Origin: Vesta saturnalis
Lineage: Eukaryota; Arthropoda; Insecta; Coleoptera; Lampyridae
Length of the DNA: 64,000 bases
Assembly: GCA_036346205.1 (NCBI GenBank)
Contig: JARFJB010000408.1
Span: forward strand, 1,310,001 to 1,374,000
Direction: 5' to 3'
The position numbers were made by a program, and so were the translations under genes. Under the pieces are notes generated by a model. It was given only the letters and a program-made list of their open reading frames with translations. It had not been told where the DNA came from and made no database searches. Shown in pieces: positions 32,700 to 43,879 of the stretch. Numbering within the stretch: position 1 is the stretch's first letter; each line of letters starts with the position of its first letter.

Positions 32700-35520
32700 A
32701 AATTTACATTGTCCACACCCTCTCAAACGCCATTTAACCCAAAACTAAAAGTAAGAACAGACAGAAAAGACGTACAGGCCGACCATCTTGCGCTTCTATA
32801 TATATAGTTTCATTGCAGAGTTCTACTGAACACTCTTTTTTCCTTCTAGTAGGTCATAGGCTAATTTCTACAGTACTCGACGGCGCGGTCAGTGATTCTA
32901 CGTCTGCGTCCTTACTACTGATATAACATGACGCCATCATTTATTCTATTTAATGTTCCATCGGCAAAAATAATATATTTTCTAGTAAGACTTTGCGACG
33001 AGTCTGGCTGAGATAAACGTTCGGTCGGACATTGTTATTTGCCTGATATGTGTTCAGAATGTTTCATGCTTTTGAGGACCTATTCCCTGCATACCAACGA
33101 TCATGTTTAGAATGAATGCCCAAAAATACTTTTTTACGATAAAAGATAGGCAGAGAACCATTGCATCGTATTCTAGGAGATACGAGAGACATTTTTAGAT
33201 GATACATTGGGTTGTATAGTTATTGTTGTTATAACTATCTAAAATATAGTTTTTGCGGACGAAGCACAGCTGTTTACAAATCAGGCGTAGTCGTGTCTAG
33301 AATGGCAGGTGAATCAGCAAAAACTTTATAGACAGGTACGTGTTATAAACATTTAGTTAAAACTCCCAAAAAAACATTGAAGCGCCATACATGATTGATA
33401 TGATCACATCACTTATTTCTCAAAAACAGTGAGCTTCGGATTTTAGATAGCTACCATGTTACCACAGTGACATAGTAATAAAACGACTCATTTAACGGAC
33501 TCCAATGAGTCCGTAAAATACCTCTGATTATTGTGTTCGCCTTGCCACGAAAGGGATTTTGACACGTGTAAAAATAAAACAGCTAATAATATAAAAGATG
33601 TAGGTGTGCGTACCTGATTTATATAATTTTTTGATTTAACTTTACCCCAAACAACTATTCTCCCTTTGAACTCTACTCGCAATAAAAAACAACCGTTATT
33701 AACTCTGAAAATGGCACATTATTAAATTTTAAGGTGCATCACAAAAGGCACATTCGAGCAATTTCACTTACGTTCAATAACGTCGAAGTAACCATTTTGT
33801 GCATTCGATTTATGACCGTCGTCATTTTTAAGCATATGTCACATTGGTCAATATCTTAAATAAAGTTTTCGTATATTGGTTCACATTGGAGATATGGCTA
33901 GGAGATGCCCAAATCTCCAATGAACATGTTAATGGAAAAAGTTGATTTTGATACGTATGTCACGTTAGAGTTATTGCATTCCGGGCGACAATATGTAATT
34001 CCAAGCTCCAACTATAACTGTTTTAGAGAAGTTTAAATGTTTAAAACCAATAATACAATTTTTCATCCTTCTAATGTAGGATGCACTAACAGTTAATGAT
34101 GCACTGTTTAACGAAGTGCACCTTTATGTTTGTCTTTTTGTCTAAACAAATTTGTTTCTACCAACAAATATTTACATTTCGGGTAAGAATGTGTAAATTT
34201 GTAATTGTAACTAAAATACGTGTGAAAGGTTCTTCAATAAATATCAATTAATTTATTAACTGCTTACATAGTCTAGTAAGGAGCGATACACTTCAAGGTT
34301 TACTTTATCTTCATTAAGACACTGTGCAATGCTCAAGTCACCGCCAATTTCAATTTTCATATTGGTTAACAACTTCATAACAATTAAAATTGATATGTTA
34401 ACGAATGAGTACATAATACTGTGTAATTTTGTTGGAATTTTGATTGAATTGCAAGATTTAATTACACTATACTCGTATTAATAATGCTGCTAAAAATTCA
34501 ATGAGAGTTATTAGTTATTACAATAATGAAATTTGTTTCGTAAGTTTGTACTTCGTAGGTTCCTGACGAGAGTCATCATTAAGTTGCGAAAATGTTTAAA
34601 TATCCCATCAGCTACAAGTGAAGTGGTCGTTGATTATTAGTTATCAGATATCATTATCAACCATTAACAGTTGGATCAATGAAAAAATGTTACTAAGTAA
34701 GTTAGTTTTGTGAAAAAATCATTTATATTTAATACCGTTCGAGAGTAAACATTCCTTTACATGTAAAAAATTGACACCATTGGATAATTTTATTATGCTA
34801 AATCTAATGGCTTCTTAACATAGTTAGTTAAAAATTAATATGCCCACAATAAAAAAGTCATTACTATAAAATGATTAATTATATTAAAAAATTTAATGTA
34901 ATTAGTACACCATCACTCATTAATCCGTCCAGCAAAAGTAACAAATTCAATTTGAAAGTGTTAATATTAAAAGAAAGATATTTGTCTGATAGAGCATACA
35001 ACTTTCAATCCCTATTAATTCAACAGATTCGGCTCATTGTATACAAAGTATTTGTTACGAAATTAAGTAAGTAAATAGCTAGTATGCTGTGCCTTCATCA
35101 GTATTATTAGTACGCAATCCTGTTTATACAAGGAACTAACTCTTGATGGCTAATATTTACCGCAAAATTCGGAATAGCAAATATGCTCCCTTCTCGGAAA
35201 AGTTAGATTTTCTCCCAGTACACCTAGCCAATATTGATTGATACTGTTACAGTACAAAAGCGAAGCAAGAAAATTGATTGTTCACATTACAATATTATGG
35301 AATATGTTTTGTTATAGATGTAGTTCTTCATATTTGACTTTGTTTAGAATATTGTGAACTAAAATAGCAATGCGTACACTGCTTTAAAATAGTTTCAAAA
35401 CTTTCTCAGTTATTACACAACATTAGTATACCGAAATTGTTTGAGTTGATAATAATGCATAGAACATAAAAAAACGAAACAGAATCCTTATTTTATAATT
35501 ATATCAGTTTTTATTTATAT
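32700..35520. other. No gene recognised
   Basis: AT-rich intergenic DNA. A small hairpin CATTGGAGAT/ATCTCCAATG is at 33884-33922. Confidence 0.5.
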
Positions 35521-35526
35521 TATATA

Positions 35527-38069
35527 CAGGGCGATTCATTAATAAGCTTAAATATTTTACACAGAAAATCCTAAACCTAAAAATCCTAAATCCTAAACCC
35601 TGTACTGAGATACAGGGTATTTTATATCTAAATCTAAATATTATTTTTGTCCGTTATTTCAAGACTCTTGGATATTTTTTTATTATACTCGATAATGGGT
35701 TTAAGCGTATGAAAATACATTAAAATTTATTAAGATGTAGTATCTGTCCCCTACCAAAGGAGTACGACAGGGGCAAGGGGTTCTTTTCTTTCCTATATTC
35801 AACACAACCGGCGGAATCGTCATTTCAGTAGAATTTTTTCGATTCTCCAATACTTTTTATGTAAATGACCTATTCTTTCTTCGTACCGATTAAGGCAAGA
35901 TTTTGCGAGATATTTACTGTTAAACATGACGTTGTAACATCGTGGGTATTCAAATCTGAAGGTATTTTTCATAGCAGGAGTATATTTTATTACGTTATAG
36001 CAATTAATACTTGAATAAAACATTGTAGTTTGCTTGAATAAAACATTGTAGTTTGCTATTTAATGTTTAATAATAATAAATAAATACACTTTAAAACATA
36101 ACAACTGTCATAATGTAATCGCAAAATCAATGTAATGTAACCTATCTTGAAGAGCATACAAAATAAAAACGGTCTATTAGTTGGATATTGTCTAAAATAA
36201 TAATTGGTCCTATCTAGTATGATGCTGTCAGTGTCGTTACTGAAATGTAATACTGCGCTGGTTGAAAGTGAAAATGGCTGGCCGTAATAACTTTTCAAAT
36301 ATGGAAATGCGAGATATGCTTTGTGTGTACGCACAAGAAAACTATTCATACCTTGCTGTTTGTAGAAGATATGCAGTAATGTATCCCAATAGAATATAAC
36401 CAAATCACCGAACGTTTCGCAACATTGATAGACGATTGGGAGAGACTGGAAGTTTAAGGCCTAAACGAGAAGTGGGACGACCAAAACATATTTCTGTTAA
36501 TCAGGAGGATGAAATTTTAATACGAATTACTGAAAGTCCTCAACTTAGCACTCGTAGGTTATCAGCAATTACGGGGGTAAGTCAATCTTCAGTTTTCCGA
36601 ATATTGAAAAACAACAATCTTCGACCATATCATTTTACACCCGTTCAGAACTTATTACCAAGAGATCTTCCTGTGAGATTGAACTTTGCGCAGTGGATAG
36701 TAGAAAAGAAAAACGCAAATCCTCACTTTATCAAAAATATTCTCTTTACCGATGAGGCCACTTTTACTCGTAGAGGAGTGTTCAATTGGACAAATAGTCA
36801 TAGCTGGGACAGTGCAAATCCTCATCTACCTCGTGAGTCTCATTTTCAACATGAATTTAAAATAAATGTATGGTGCGACATTTTTGGAAATAGTTTCTTG
36901 GGGCCTTACGAACTGTCCGCAAATTTGAATGGTAACTTTTATTTAGAGTTTTTACAGACAACACTATTTTACCCAATAGAATTAATTCCACTTAATCTTA
37001 GACGAGATATGTGGTTCATGCAGGATGGGGCGCCTCCTCATCATCGTTTGATTGGCAGAGGTAGCGAATGTCCGTGGCCGGTGCGAAGTCCAGATTGTAA
37101 TCCTTTAGATTTTTATTTTTGGGGACATGTGAAGTCTCTGGTGTACTCTCAAGAAATTAATAGTCGTCAGGAGCTGTGGAACCAAATAAATAACTCACTC
37201 ATTATCATTGGTAATCAGCCACACATAGTTTTTAAAATTAGAAAATCCTTTAGCAAAAGAATAAACAAACTAATCGAATGAAATGGGGACACATTGAACA
37301 TTTATTATAAACAAATTTTTGGATTTGTTGATATTTAAGTATTATTTTTTCAAAGTTATTTTTTTAAATTTCTTTTGCGCTTAGGATGTCCTATAATTGT
37401 TGTGTTTTAAAGTGTTTATTTCAGACCATAGTCAATTACTATACCAAAACCGTTTTTATTTTGTATGCTCTTCAACATAGGTTACATTACATTATTAAAT
37501 TTGTTATGTTTTAAAGTGTATTTATTATTATTAAACATTAAATAGCAAACTACAATGTTTTATTCATGTACTAATTGCTATAACATAATAAAAAAAATTC
37601 TACTATGAAAAATACCTTCAGATTTGAATACACACGATCTTACAACCTCATGTTTAACAGTAAATACCTCGCAAAATCTTGCCTTAATCGGTACGAAGAA
37701 AGAATAGATCATTTACATAGAACGTATTGAAGAATCGCAAAATTCTACTGAAATGACGATTCCACCAGAGGCGTAGAATGTAGGAAAGAAAAAACCCCTT
37801 TCCCCTGTCGTACTCCTTTGGTAGGGGAAAGATACTACATCTTAATAAATTTTAATGTATTTTCATATGATTAAATCCATTACCGAGTATGATAAAGAAA
37901 TATCCGAGTCTTGAAGTAACGGGCAAAAATAATTTTTAGATTTTGATATAAAACGCCCTGTATCTCAGTACATAGCCATATTTTATGTAAGTGTTTTGGT
38001 TTAAATCTTAATACTTTAGGCTCAGGATTTTCTGTGTAAAATATTTCTACTTATTAATGAATCACCCTG
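35527..38069 (+). mobile_element. Mariner-like element with >600-bp terminal inverted repeats
   Basis: Ends CAGGGCGATTCATTAATAAG (left) and, reverse-complemented, CAGGGTGATTCATTAATAAG (right), each next to TA. The left arm 35527-36172 and right arm 37447-38069 match as reverse complements along almost their whole length with small differences. Only about 1.27 kb of unique sequence remains between them and holds one transposase gene. A tandem duplication of TTGAATAAAACATTGTAG sits in the left arm at about 36011-36058. Confidence 0.95.
36274..37281 (+). pseudogene. Mariner-like transposase, one stop and a catalytic-domain deletion
   Basis: DDE/D transposase of the element 35527-38069; it would bind the terminal repeats and cut at TA. 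ATG 36274 opens MAGRNNFSNMEMRDMLCVYA; a TAA at 36397-36399 interrupts the helix-turn-helix region (MYPNRI-stop-PNHRTFRNIDRR) and the frame is then open to 37281 (335 codons before the terminal stop). Second HTH: TRRLSAITGVSQSSVFRILK. Catalytic motifs: LFTDEATFTRRG (first Asp), MWFMQDGAPPHH (second Asp), RSPDCNPLDFYFWGH (third Asp). Only 22 residues separate the second and third Asp, against roughly 34-39 usual in the superfamily: about a dozen or more residues after PPHH are missing. Otherwise the best preserved transposase in the window, so the element is young. Confidence 0.93.
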
Positions 38070-38099
38070 TATAATGTTTTGTAATAAAACAACGTGAGC

Positions 38100-38360
38100 A
38101 CTGCATCAAAATCGTAAGTGTTTTGTAACTATGGCCTCATATTAGTAGAGTTGATCGGCCTATTTCTTGTTGTTATGTAGCGGGACCTTTCGGAAGGAGA
38201 GCTTACCTCATCAGGCTTGCTTCTAAGTAGGACTTCAGTCGAATTTATTTACTATGATTGTTTCTCAAGCACTTGACTACTCCCCGATTTGAACTTGGCA
38301 CCTTTCACTTAGTTTCACATTAAATAGTTTGACACCTTGATCGTTGAGCCACTGAGTAAT
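38100..38360 (-). mobile_element. SINE-like sequence with tRNA-like head
   Basis: Minus strand from 38360: TACTCAGTGGCTCAACGATC (A-box-like) and AAGTTCAAATCGGGGAGTA (B-box-like, pairing with the start as an acceptor-like stem), then a body of about 170 bp containing CCTGATGAGG and CCGAAAGG. This is the arrangement of a tRNA-derived SINE. No target duplication was found; a mariner end and a (TA)n tract are adjacent. Confidence 0.5.

Positions 38361-38444
<84 letters not shown>
38358..38444. repeat. (TA)n microsatellite
   Basis: Long TA tract. Confidence 0.95.
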
Positions 38445-38446
<2 letters not shown>

Positions 38447-38464
38447 TGAGGCACCACATACGCC

Positions 38465-39930
38465 ATGGAGCACCCTGTATATTATGTATTTTTGGAAATC
38501 TACGAATAAAATAAATGCCAGTTTCAATAGAATTCCCTATACCTGAATTCTACCGTTTCAAAGATATTTAATGATTTTTTTAATTACAGGCTTGAACTCC
38601 AAATTTATTTTTTCTACGTTTATTATTATTGTAACCGCGCAGCCTCTGTCATTACCTTCGAAAAGGGTTGTTGTGTAAGACAGCATAAAATTCTTGTTAA
38701 GAAAATGGACAGGGCGCTCAAAAATCAAATGTCAACTGCAGGTCCTAATATTGCAAACAACTGCCTTATTTTAAATAGCATACCCTGTATTTAATACAAA
38801 AATTTGTTGTAAAATTTTATAACCTTTCAAATTATACTAGGGTTCCCTATACCTAACTCTAACAGATTTTGAGTTATTTTGATTTTAAATATTACATCTA
38901 ATTTTTCAATATTAAGGTGACCTTCAAATACAAGATGACATCTTTTTTTTATTTTGTAGGGTAAATCAAAAATTATGGGATATTAATAAAACATGAAAAT
39001 AATTTAATTACGTATAGAATTTAAAAAACACCTCAACAGCATAAATACATATTAATAAATAAACAACCAATAATAATTACAAGTACAAACAAATGCTTTT
39101 ATTTTAATAAATGTTCGAAGTGGCGTTCATTTTAATTAATACAAAGGCGTGTTCTGTCCTCTTTAAACTTAACAACTCGGACTTGAAAACGTGCCGCAGC
39201 ACCATCTAACTGAAGCCACATCCTCTAAACTTTTGACCGTCTAAATTTCCATTAAAAAAGTGAGGCCCTGTTAGGTGCGATCCCAAAATTCCACCCCACA
39301 CGTTAACAGACCTTCGGTGCTGATGATCAAGGGTGTGAACTAAATGGGGATTTTCATCACAGTAGTAATGGAAATTTTGTCTGTTGACCAATCCGTTATT
39401 ATGGAACGTAGATTCGTCTGAAAATAGTATAAACTCGAAAACATTACCATTTTCACCCACTTTTTCGAGAGCCCGTAAGCAAAAATCAAGTCTTCGAATG
39501 AAATCATTATCAAACAGATCCTGTTGTAACTGAATACGGTGTGAAATACCTCAAACTCATTGTCTCCGTTTCCAATTACAGGCTTTGGTCTATTAATTTT
39601 CTGGTATACTACACTTCTCGTTCTACGGGACACTTCCAACAATCGTTGCAATACTCTTTTCCGGGATGATTTCGAGTGGGATATTTTTGAGCATAATTTT
39701 CTGCTAGTAATAGACCAGTAGTAGGCTGCTAGCAGTAGGGTTTGCTATTTAAAATAAGGCAGTTATTTGCAATATTAGGTACCTATCTCTCTTACAAAAC
39801 AACCCTTAATTTCAAAACCATTAAACATCTTTGAAACGGTAGGTTTTAGGTATAGGGAATTCTATTTCAACTTGTCCTTATTTTATTTGTAGACTCAAAG
39901 CATATAATCTACAGGGTGTTCCATTAAAAA
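38465..39930 (-). mobile_element. Mariner-like element with inverted arms
   Basis: Left (38465-38590 and 38740-38800) and right (39735-39930) segments are reverse complements, including GGAATTCCCTATACCT-type and GCCTTATTTTAAATAGCA blocks. CACCCTGTA and ACAGGGTGTTCC mark the outer ends. A minus-strand transposase relic lies between them. Confidence 0.7.
38975..39700 (-). pseudogene. Mariner-like transposase fragment
   Basis: Minus strand: RRTRSVVYQKINRPKPVIGN (linker region), then LFDNDFIRRLDF-like text, FILFSDESTFHNNGLVNRQN (first Asp), NFHYYCDENPHLV, RRSVNVWGGILGSHLTGPHF. The part with the second and third aspartates is missing. Closest in wording to the relic at 11425-12429. Confidence 0.82.
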
Positions 39931-39961
39931 TATAACTTTGATATGGATCTTTTTTTTTGTG

Positions 39962-39968
<7 letters not shown>

Positions 39969-40004
<36 letters not shown>

Positions 40005-40005
40005 A
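39969..40005. repeat. (TA)n microsatellite
   Basis: Short TA tract with one TG. Confidence 0.9.
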
Positions 40006-40009
40006 CCTT

Positions 40010-41250
40010 CTCGTAGTTGAGAAGTAGTTTATTGTGCAGGTGAATTGCACCTAAGGTCTTATCGCATTAATGGAGCCGTATGTGTTTCATTTCTGCTCTA
40101 GCCTGACATTGGATTTTTAGCCGGTGCGATGTAAGTGGCTTCTTTGAGTTTTCAACGAATTTTATTCCCTTCATTTGCCATTATCTGTATGTTATCCCAA
40201 TGGATTCGGTGGTCTTCGTTCTAGACATGTTCGGCGATTCTTGATCTTTCTGTTCCTCCTTTACGGATGTTATTATTGTGTTCCTGCGTTCTCACTTTGA
40301 GTGGTCTACTGTTCTCTACAATGTATGGTCTGCGGAATTCATACGCTAGGTTGTATACACCATTCTTGGAATTCTGGTCTTGATTGTGTGGTTTGGTTTC
40401 ACTCAGTACTCCCCGGTGCGTTCTTGTGGATTTGAAAGAGTGCGTATCTTGTATTGGCTGCCTATCCTTCACAACTGTCTCTATTTGGCGGATAATGGCT
40501 CGGATATTAAAAATAAATAAAAATTGTTTATATAAAAGTTGTTCATGCTCAAGTTTTCTATCACGTAACCATATTCTTGAGTACACAGTGTGTTTCTTTC
40601 AGCCCAGGCGCAACCAAACTTTTTTATTTTAAATGAAACACCCTGTATATTATTGCATATTCTGATTCTTCGTTTCATTTTAGATCAACTTTGTGTATCA
40701 TATGTAAGGTCTAAAATGTACTGTTTCCGAGTAATTCGACTTTTCTTGCAAAAATTGACGTCTGTTGCTGTCTTTAAAAAATCGAATATCTCAGAAACTG
40801 TGTAACTTAGAGAGGTGCAGTTCGAACTGTCAGATCAAGCATGAATTGGCCAAACTTTCCATCAGTGAAAAAGGGTACCGAAGACAGGGGGCACCAGATA
40901 AAGGGCGCCGAATTTTAAAACATATCCGTTTTTTTAAATAGAACATTTTTTTATACATTTTTAATGCGTTTTTAAATTGTCTATACTACAACTCCAACAC
41001 CAATCACCTCCCTGTGTAGGCGTGTTTGCTGTACACACTTGTCGGGAAAATACTGGCATTCCTGTGTACAAGTACATCCAGGAATGACAGTTTTTGTTCT
41101 GACTCCAATTCCATTGTGAGTTTTATGGATGGTGCGGGGCTATTTAGATAACCTATGAATCCATACAGCTTATGCTTGCCGTGTTGCCAAACTACGAAGA
41201 TATCATCCACGTATCTAAGCCACATCCTTGGTTGTTCCAAATATCTATAT
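40010..41250 (-). pseudogene. Penelope-like element: RT C-terminus plus GIY-YIG endonuclease
   Basis: Retroelement pseudogene on the minus strand. At 41004-41240: WLRYVDDIFVVWQHG (RT motif C, with the YVDD aspartates), then KLSFLDVLVHR and TSVYSKHAYTGR, characteristic of Penelope-like reverse transcriptases. At about 40150-40400: SKNGVYNLAYEFRRPYIVEN (degenerate GIY-YIG), RPLKVRTQEH, GTERSRIAEHV and NEDHRIHWDNIQIMANEGNK, the matching endonuclease. The RT-endonuclease pair in this order identifies the family. A mariner terminal fragment (about 40500-40960) is inserted between them, and the RT N-terminus is missing. Confidence 0.87.
40500..40960. mobile_element. Mariner-type terminal fragment inside the Penelope-like element
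   Basis: TTTTAAATGAAACACCCTGTAT at about 40626-40647 is a mariner end; another related block (TTTAAATAGAACA) lies near 40935. No transposase remains. Confidence 0.45.
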
Positions 41251-41264
41251 CGTTACGTTTGATT

Positions 41265-42830
41265 TGTTTAAAACTAACAAATTGTTGTATAATGCTTTGT
41301 GTGAGAAACCATTAAGTCTAAAATTAAATTATACCCAATGATATTTTTAACAACTTTAAGGACTTAAACAGAGCCTTCTATCGTAAATTTGTGACACTAG
41401 ATTACAGAAAAATTCTAATCGTAATTTTGCTAAATCAATAACAGCGTGAGCATCAAATTTCATCTTTTAGTCTGGATAATTAAAATTTAAAAATTGTAGC
41501 ATTTGTTTAGAACTGATTTTTTTCTTCACTCGCAGACATAATCTGCATATTTAAAAAATCGTTTTCATATAAGTTTATGGAGCCTTTACAAAAACAAGTT
41601 GTTACCCTATTCAGCTACCTTTTTATTATTATACAGTATTATATAGTAATCCTAACTCAAGGTGAACAGCGTTTTATGGGCAGATGGTGGTTCAAATAAT
41701 CAGCCACTAAGCTGGAATTCTGAGCAGGAACACCTTTTTGTTCATACCAGATGCTTACAGTTAGAAATACATAAACAATATTAGAAAATCACCTAAACCA
41801 TCAAAATGGAAGCATCTGGTTGTGTAGTAGTTCGTTCGTCTCGGGGCTTCTTTTTGCTTTGCTTAACAATTTTTTGTTGTTTATAAAGTAAGCACACTTT
41901 ATCGCTGGGTTTTCACTATTTTTTTTTTGTAACAATAACAGCGTTAAAATGAGCATTATCCACTTTTAAAATTTATTAACAAGCAGGAACTTTTAAAGAG
42001 CATATTTTTTCCTATGATTACTCATTCAGAAATCGTAGCTAAAATGTTATCGGTTACAAAGTACAACTGAAAAATGATCCTTACCTAAACAAATCCAAAT
42101 TTGTTTCAATATTATTTCAAATTATTAATTTAAAAATACACACAGAAAAAGAATTACTGGGGTAGGATTTGAACCCACAATCTGTTCTTTGATAGAAAAT
42201 TGTGTTTCCAATTAACAACTTTTGGAAACAACCCAAGTACGTATTACAGTTTAAATCTATCATTATAGCTTCACATGCTTAACGTAATAAGTACGTCAGC
42301 AGTTTTTTTGAATATAAGAAATGAATTATAAATAAAGGGTACTAGGACATACTAAATATTATTTTTTTAATTTTGATATATGAAACAAAATTTTCCGTTT
42401 AGACGTTAAGAAACATCATACGTTTGCTAACCAGTTAGGAAATTATAAACTTTTATTAACTACTATTTTACAAGTTACAAAATCGAGAATACACAATCCT
42501 TACATAAACTAAAAAACCCATTTGTCAAATATACCTCTAAAATTGAAAATACATAAAATAAGAGTAATTATTAAAAACCGTTGTGCATAGTTTGGTAACC
42601 GTTCTAACACCTCTTCCGAAATGCCATTAATATAGTATATCTTTAATGTCAGTATTGTATCGCAAATTATATTTGTGACAATTTTCAATCTTTTTTTTTT
42701 CTTAGAAATACCAAAGCTAAACGTTCTGATTGTAATGCCTAACCTTCTTTCTTTACATCATTTTAGAAAAACATTAAATTAACAGGCCATATTAAGAACA
42801 TGATGTTTCTTCAAATAAAAAAAGAAATGA
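41265..42830. other. No gene recognised
   Basis: AT-rich. On the minus strand near 42160-42185 there is a B-box-like GGGTTCAAATCC, perhaps a tRNA-derived relic, without a convincing A box or fold. Confidence 0.45.
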
Positions 42831-42839
42831 ATTTTACAC

Positions 42840-43860
42840 TTGAGTATAATCTTCATAAAATGCATCCATTTTTGCAGTTTTATCTTGTACATAAATTTCC
42901 AAAAATATTTTTTGAAAATAATTTCTTTTTGTAATTTTTTAATTTTTTATGCGTACTTAGATAGATTTTAGTCTGTAGAAGCTCAACGTGTAAAAATGTA
43001 CAGAATATTCTATTTGAAAATCAAAATTCTGTACGGTTTTTTGAGATATCAGAAATTACTTAACACTAGTTATTCTATAGCTTCCAGGTAATAAGTTTTT
43101 CCAAAATCAAAGCCATAATTTTATCAGTTCCAATTAGGTGTTTCAATTTTCAATACTTGTTTATAAATGACTGGGTACGGGGACTAACAATAGGAAATCA
43201 GAAAAATAAATTTACCTTTTGCCCTTAAGCTCTGGTAATTTCAGTGTCAAAAACAGTATCTTTAAGGTATACTTTTATTGAATGCCACACACCTATTGAG
43301 TGTTTTAATAAACAATATATTAATACCTTTAGGTAATTCGCTATGGCCGCCCCGCAGCTATCGTGTAAACATGACGTATACCGTAGCATTCTTAATTACA
43401 CTACTAAGGTAACTGTGAAAATGGCCGGTATGGTTATTGCAAAAATAGTATCATTTTCAAAAAACCAGATTGAATAAAAAAAAATGTAAGTGGTAAAATT
43501 ATGGTTTTCAAGGATAACATTAAAATAAAATGCATTTATGTTTGCATAGTTTTAACAAATAGGTAAATTTCCAAAAACATTTTCTGAAAATAATTTTTTT
43601 TAATATTTAAAACTGTCGTCCGTATTTATATAGATTTTTACATGTACAATTCCAGCAATATGTAAAAATATCCAGAAATTTAAAGATCGAAATTCAGGCA
43701 GTACGATTTTTGGAGAAACGGGAAATTATTTAACACTGGATCTCCTATCGCTTATCAAGTAAGACGGTTATCTAGAGTAAAATCCATAATTTTTACGTAA
43801 TTAGGTTTTTGATTATATCGAAGTATTTGGATAAAGTCAATTTGGTCGCCGTGTGGAAAA
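42840..43860 (+). repeat. Tandem repeat, period about 669 bp, two units before LINE
   Basis: The segment at 42893-43140 matches 43562-43810 with divergence (AAATTTCCAAAAA starts, TTAACACT, CAATTAGGT). A third partial unit lies beyond the LINE at about 46795-46930, recognised by GTAATTTCAGTGTCAA also found at 43235-43250. Confidence 0.7.
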
Positions 43861-43879
43861 ATGTAGATGGAATCTTGAG

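Noticed and set aside
36056..36403. 115-residue minus-strand frame
   Set aside because: Overlaps the mariner terminal repeat and the N-terminus of the transposase on the other strand.
42150..42240. B-box-like GGGTTCAAATCC on the minus strand
   Set aside because: No A box and no cloverleaf; not enough for a tRNA or SINE call.
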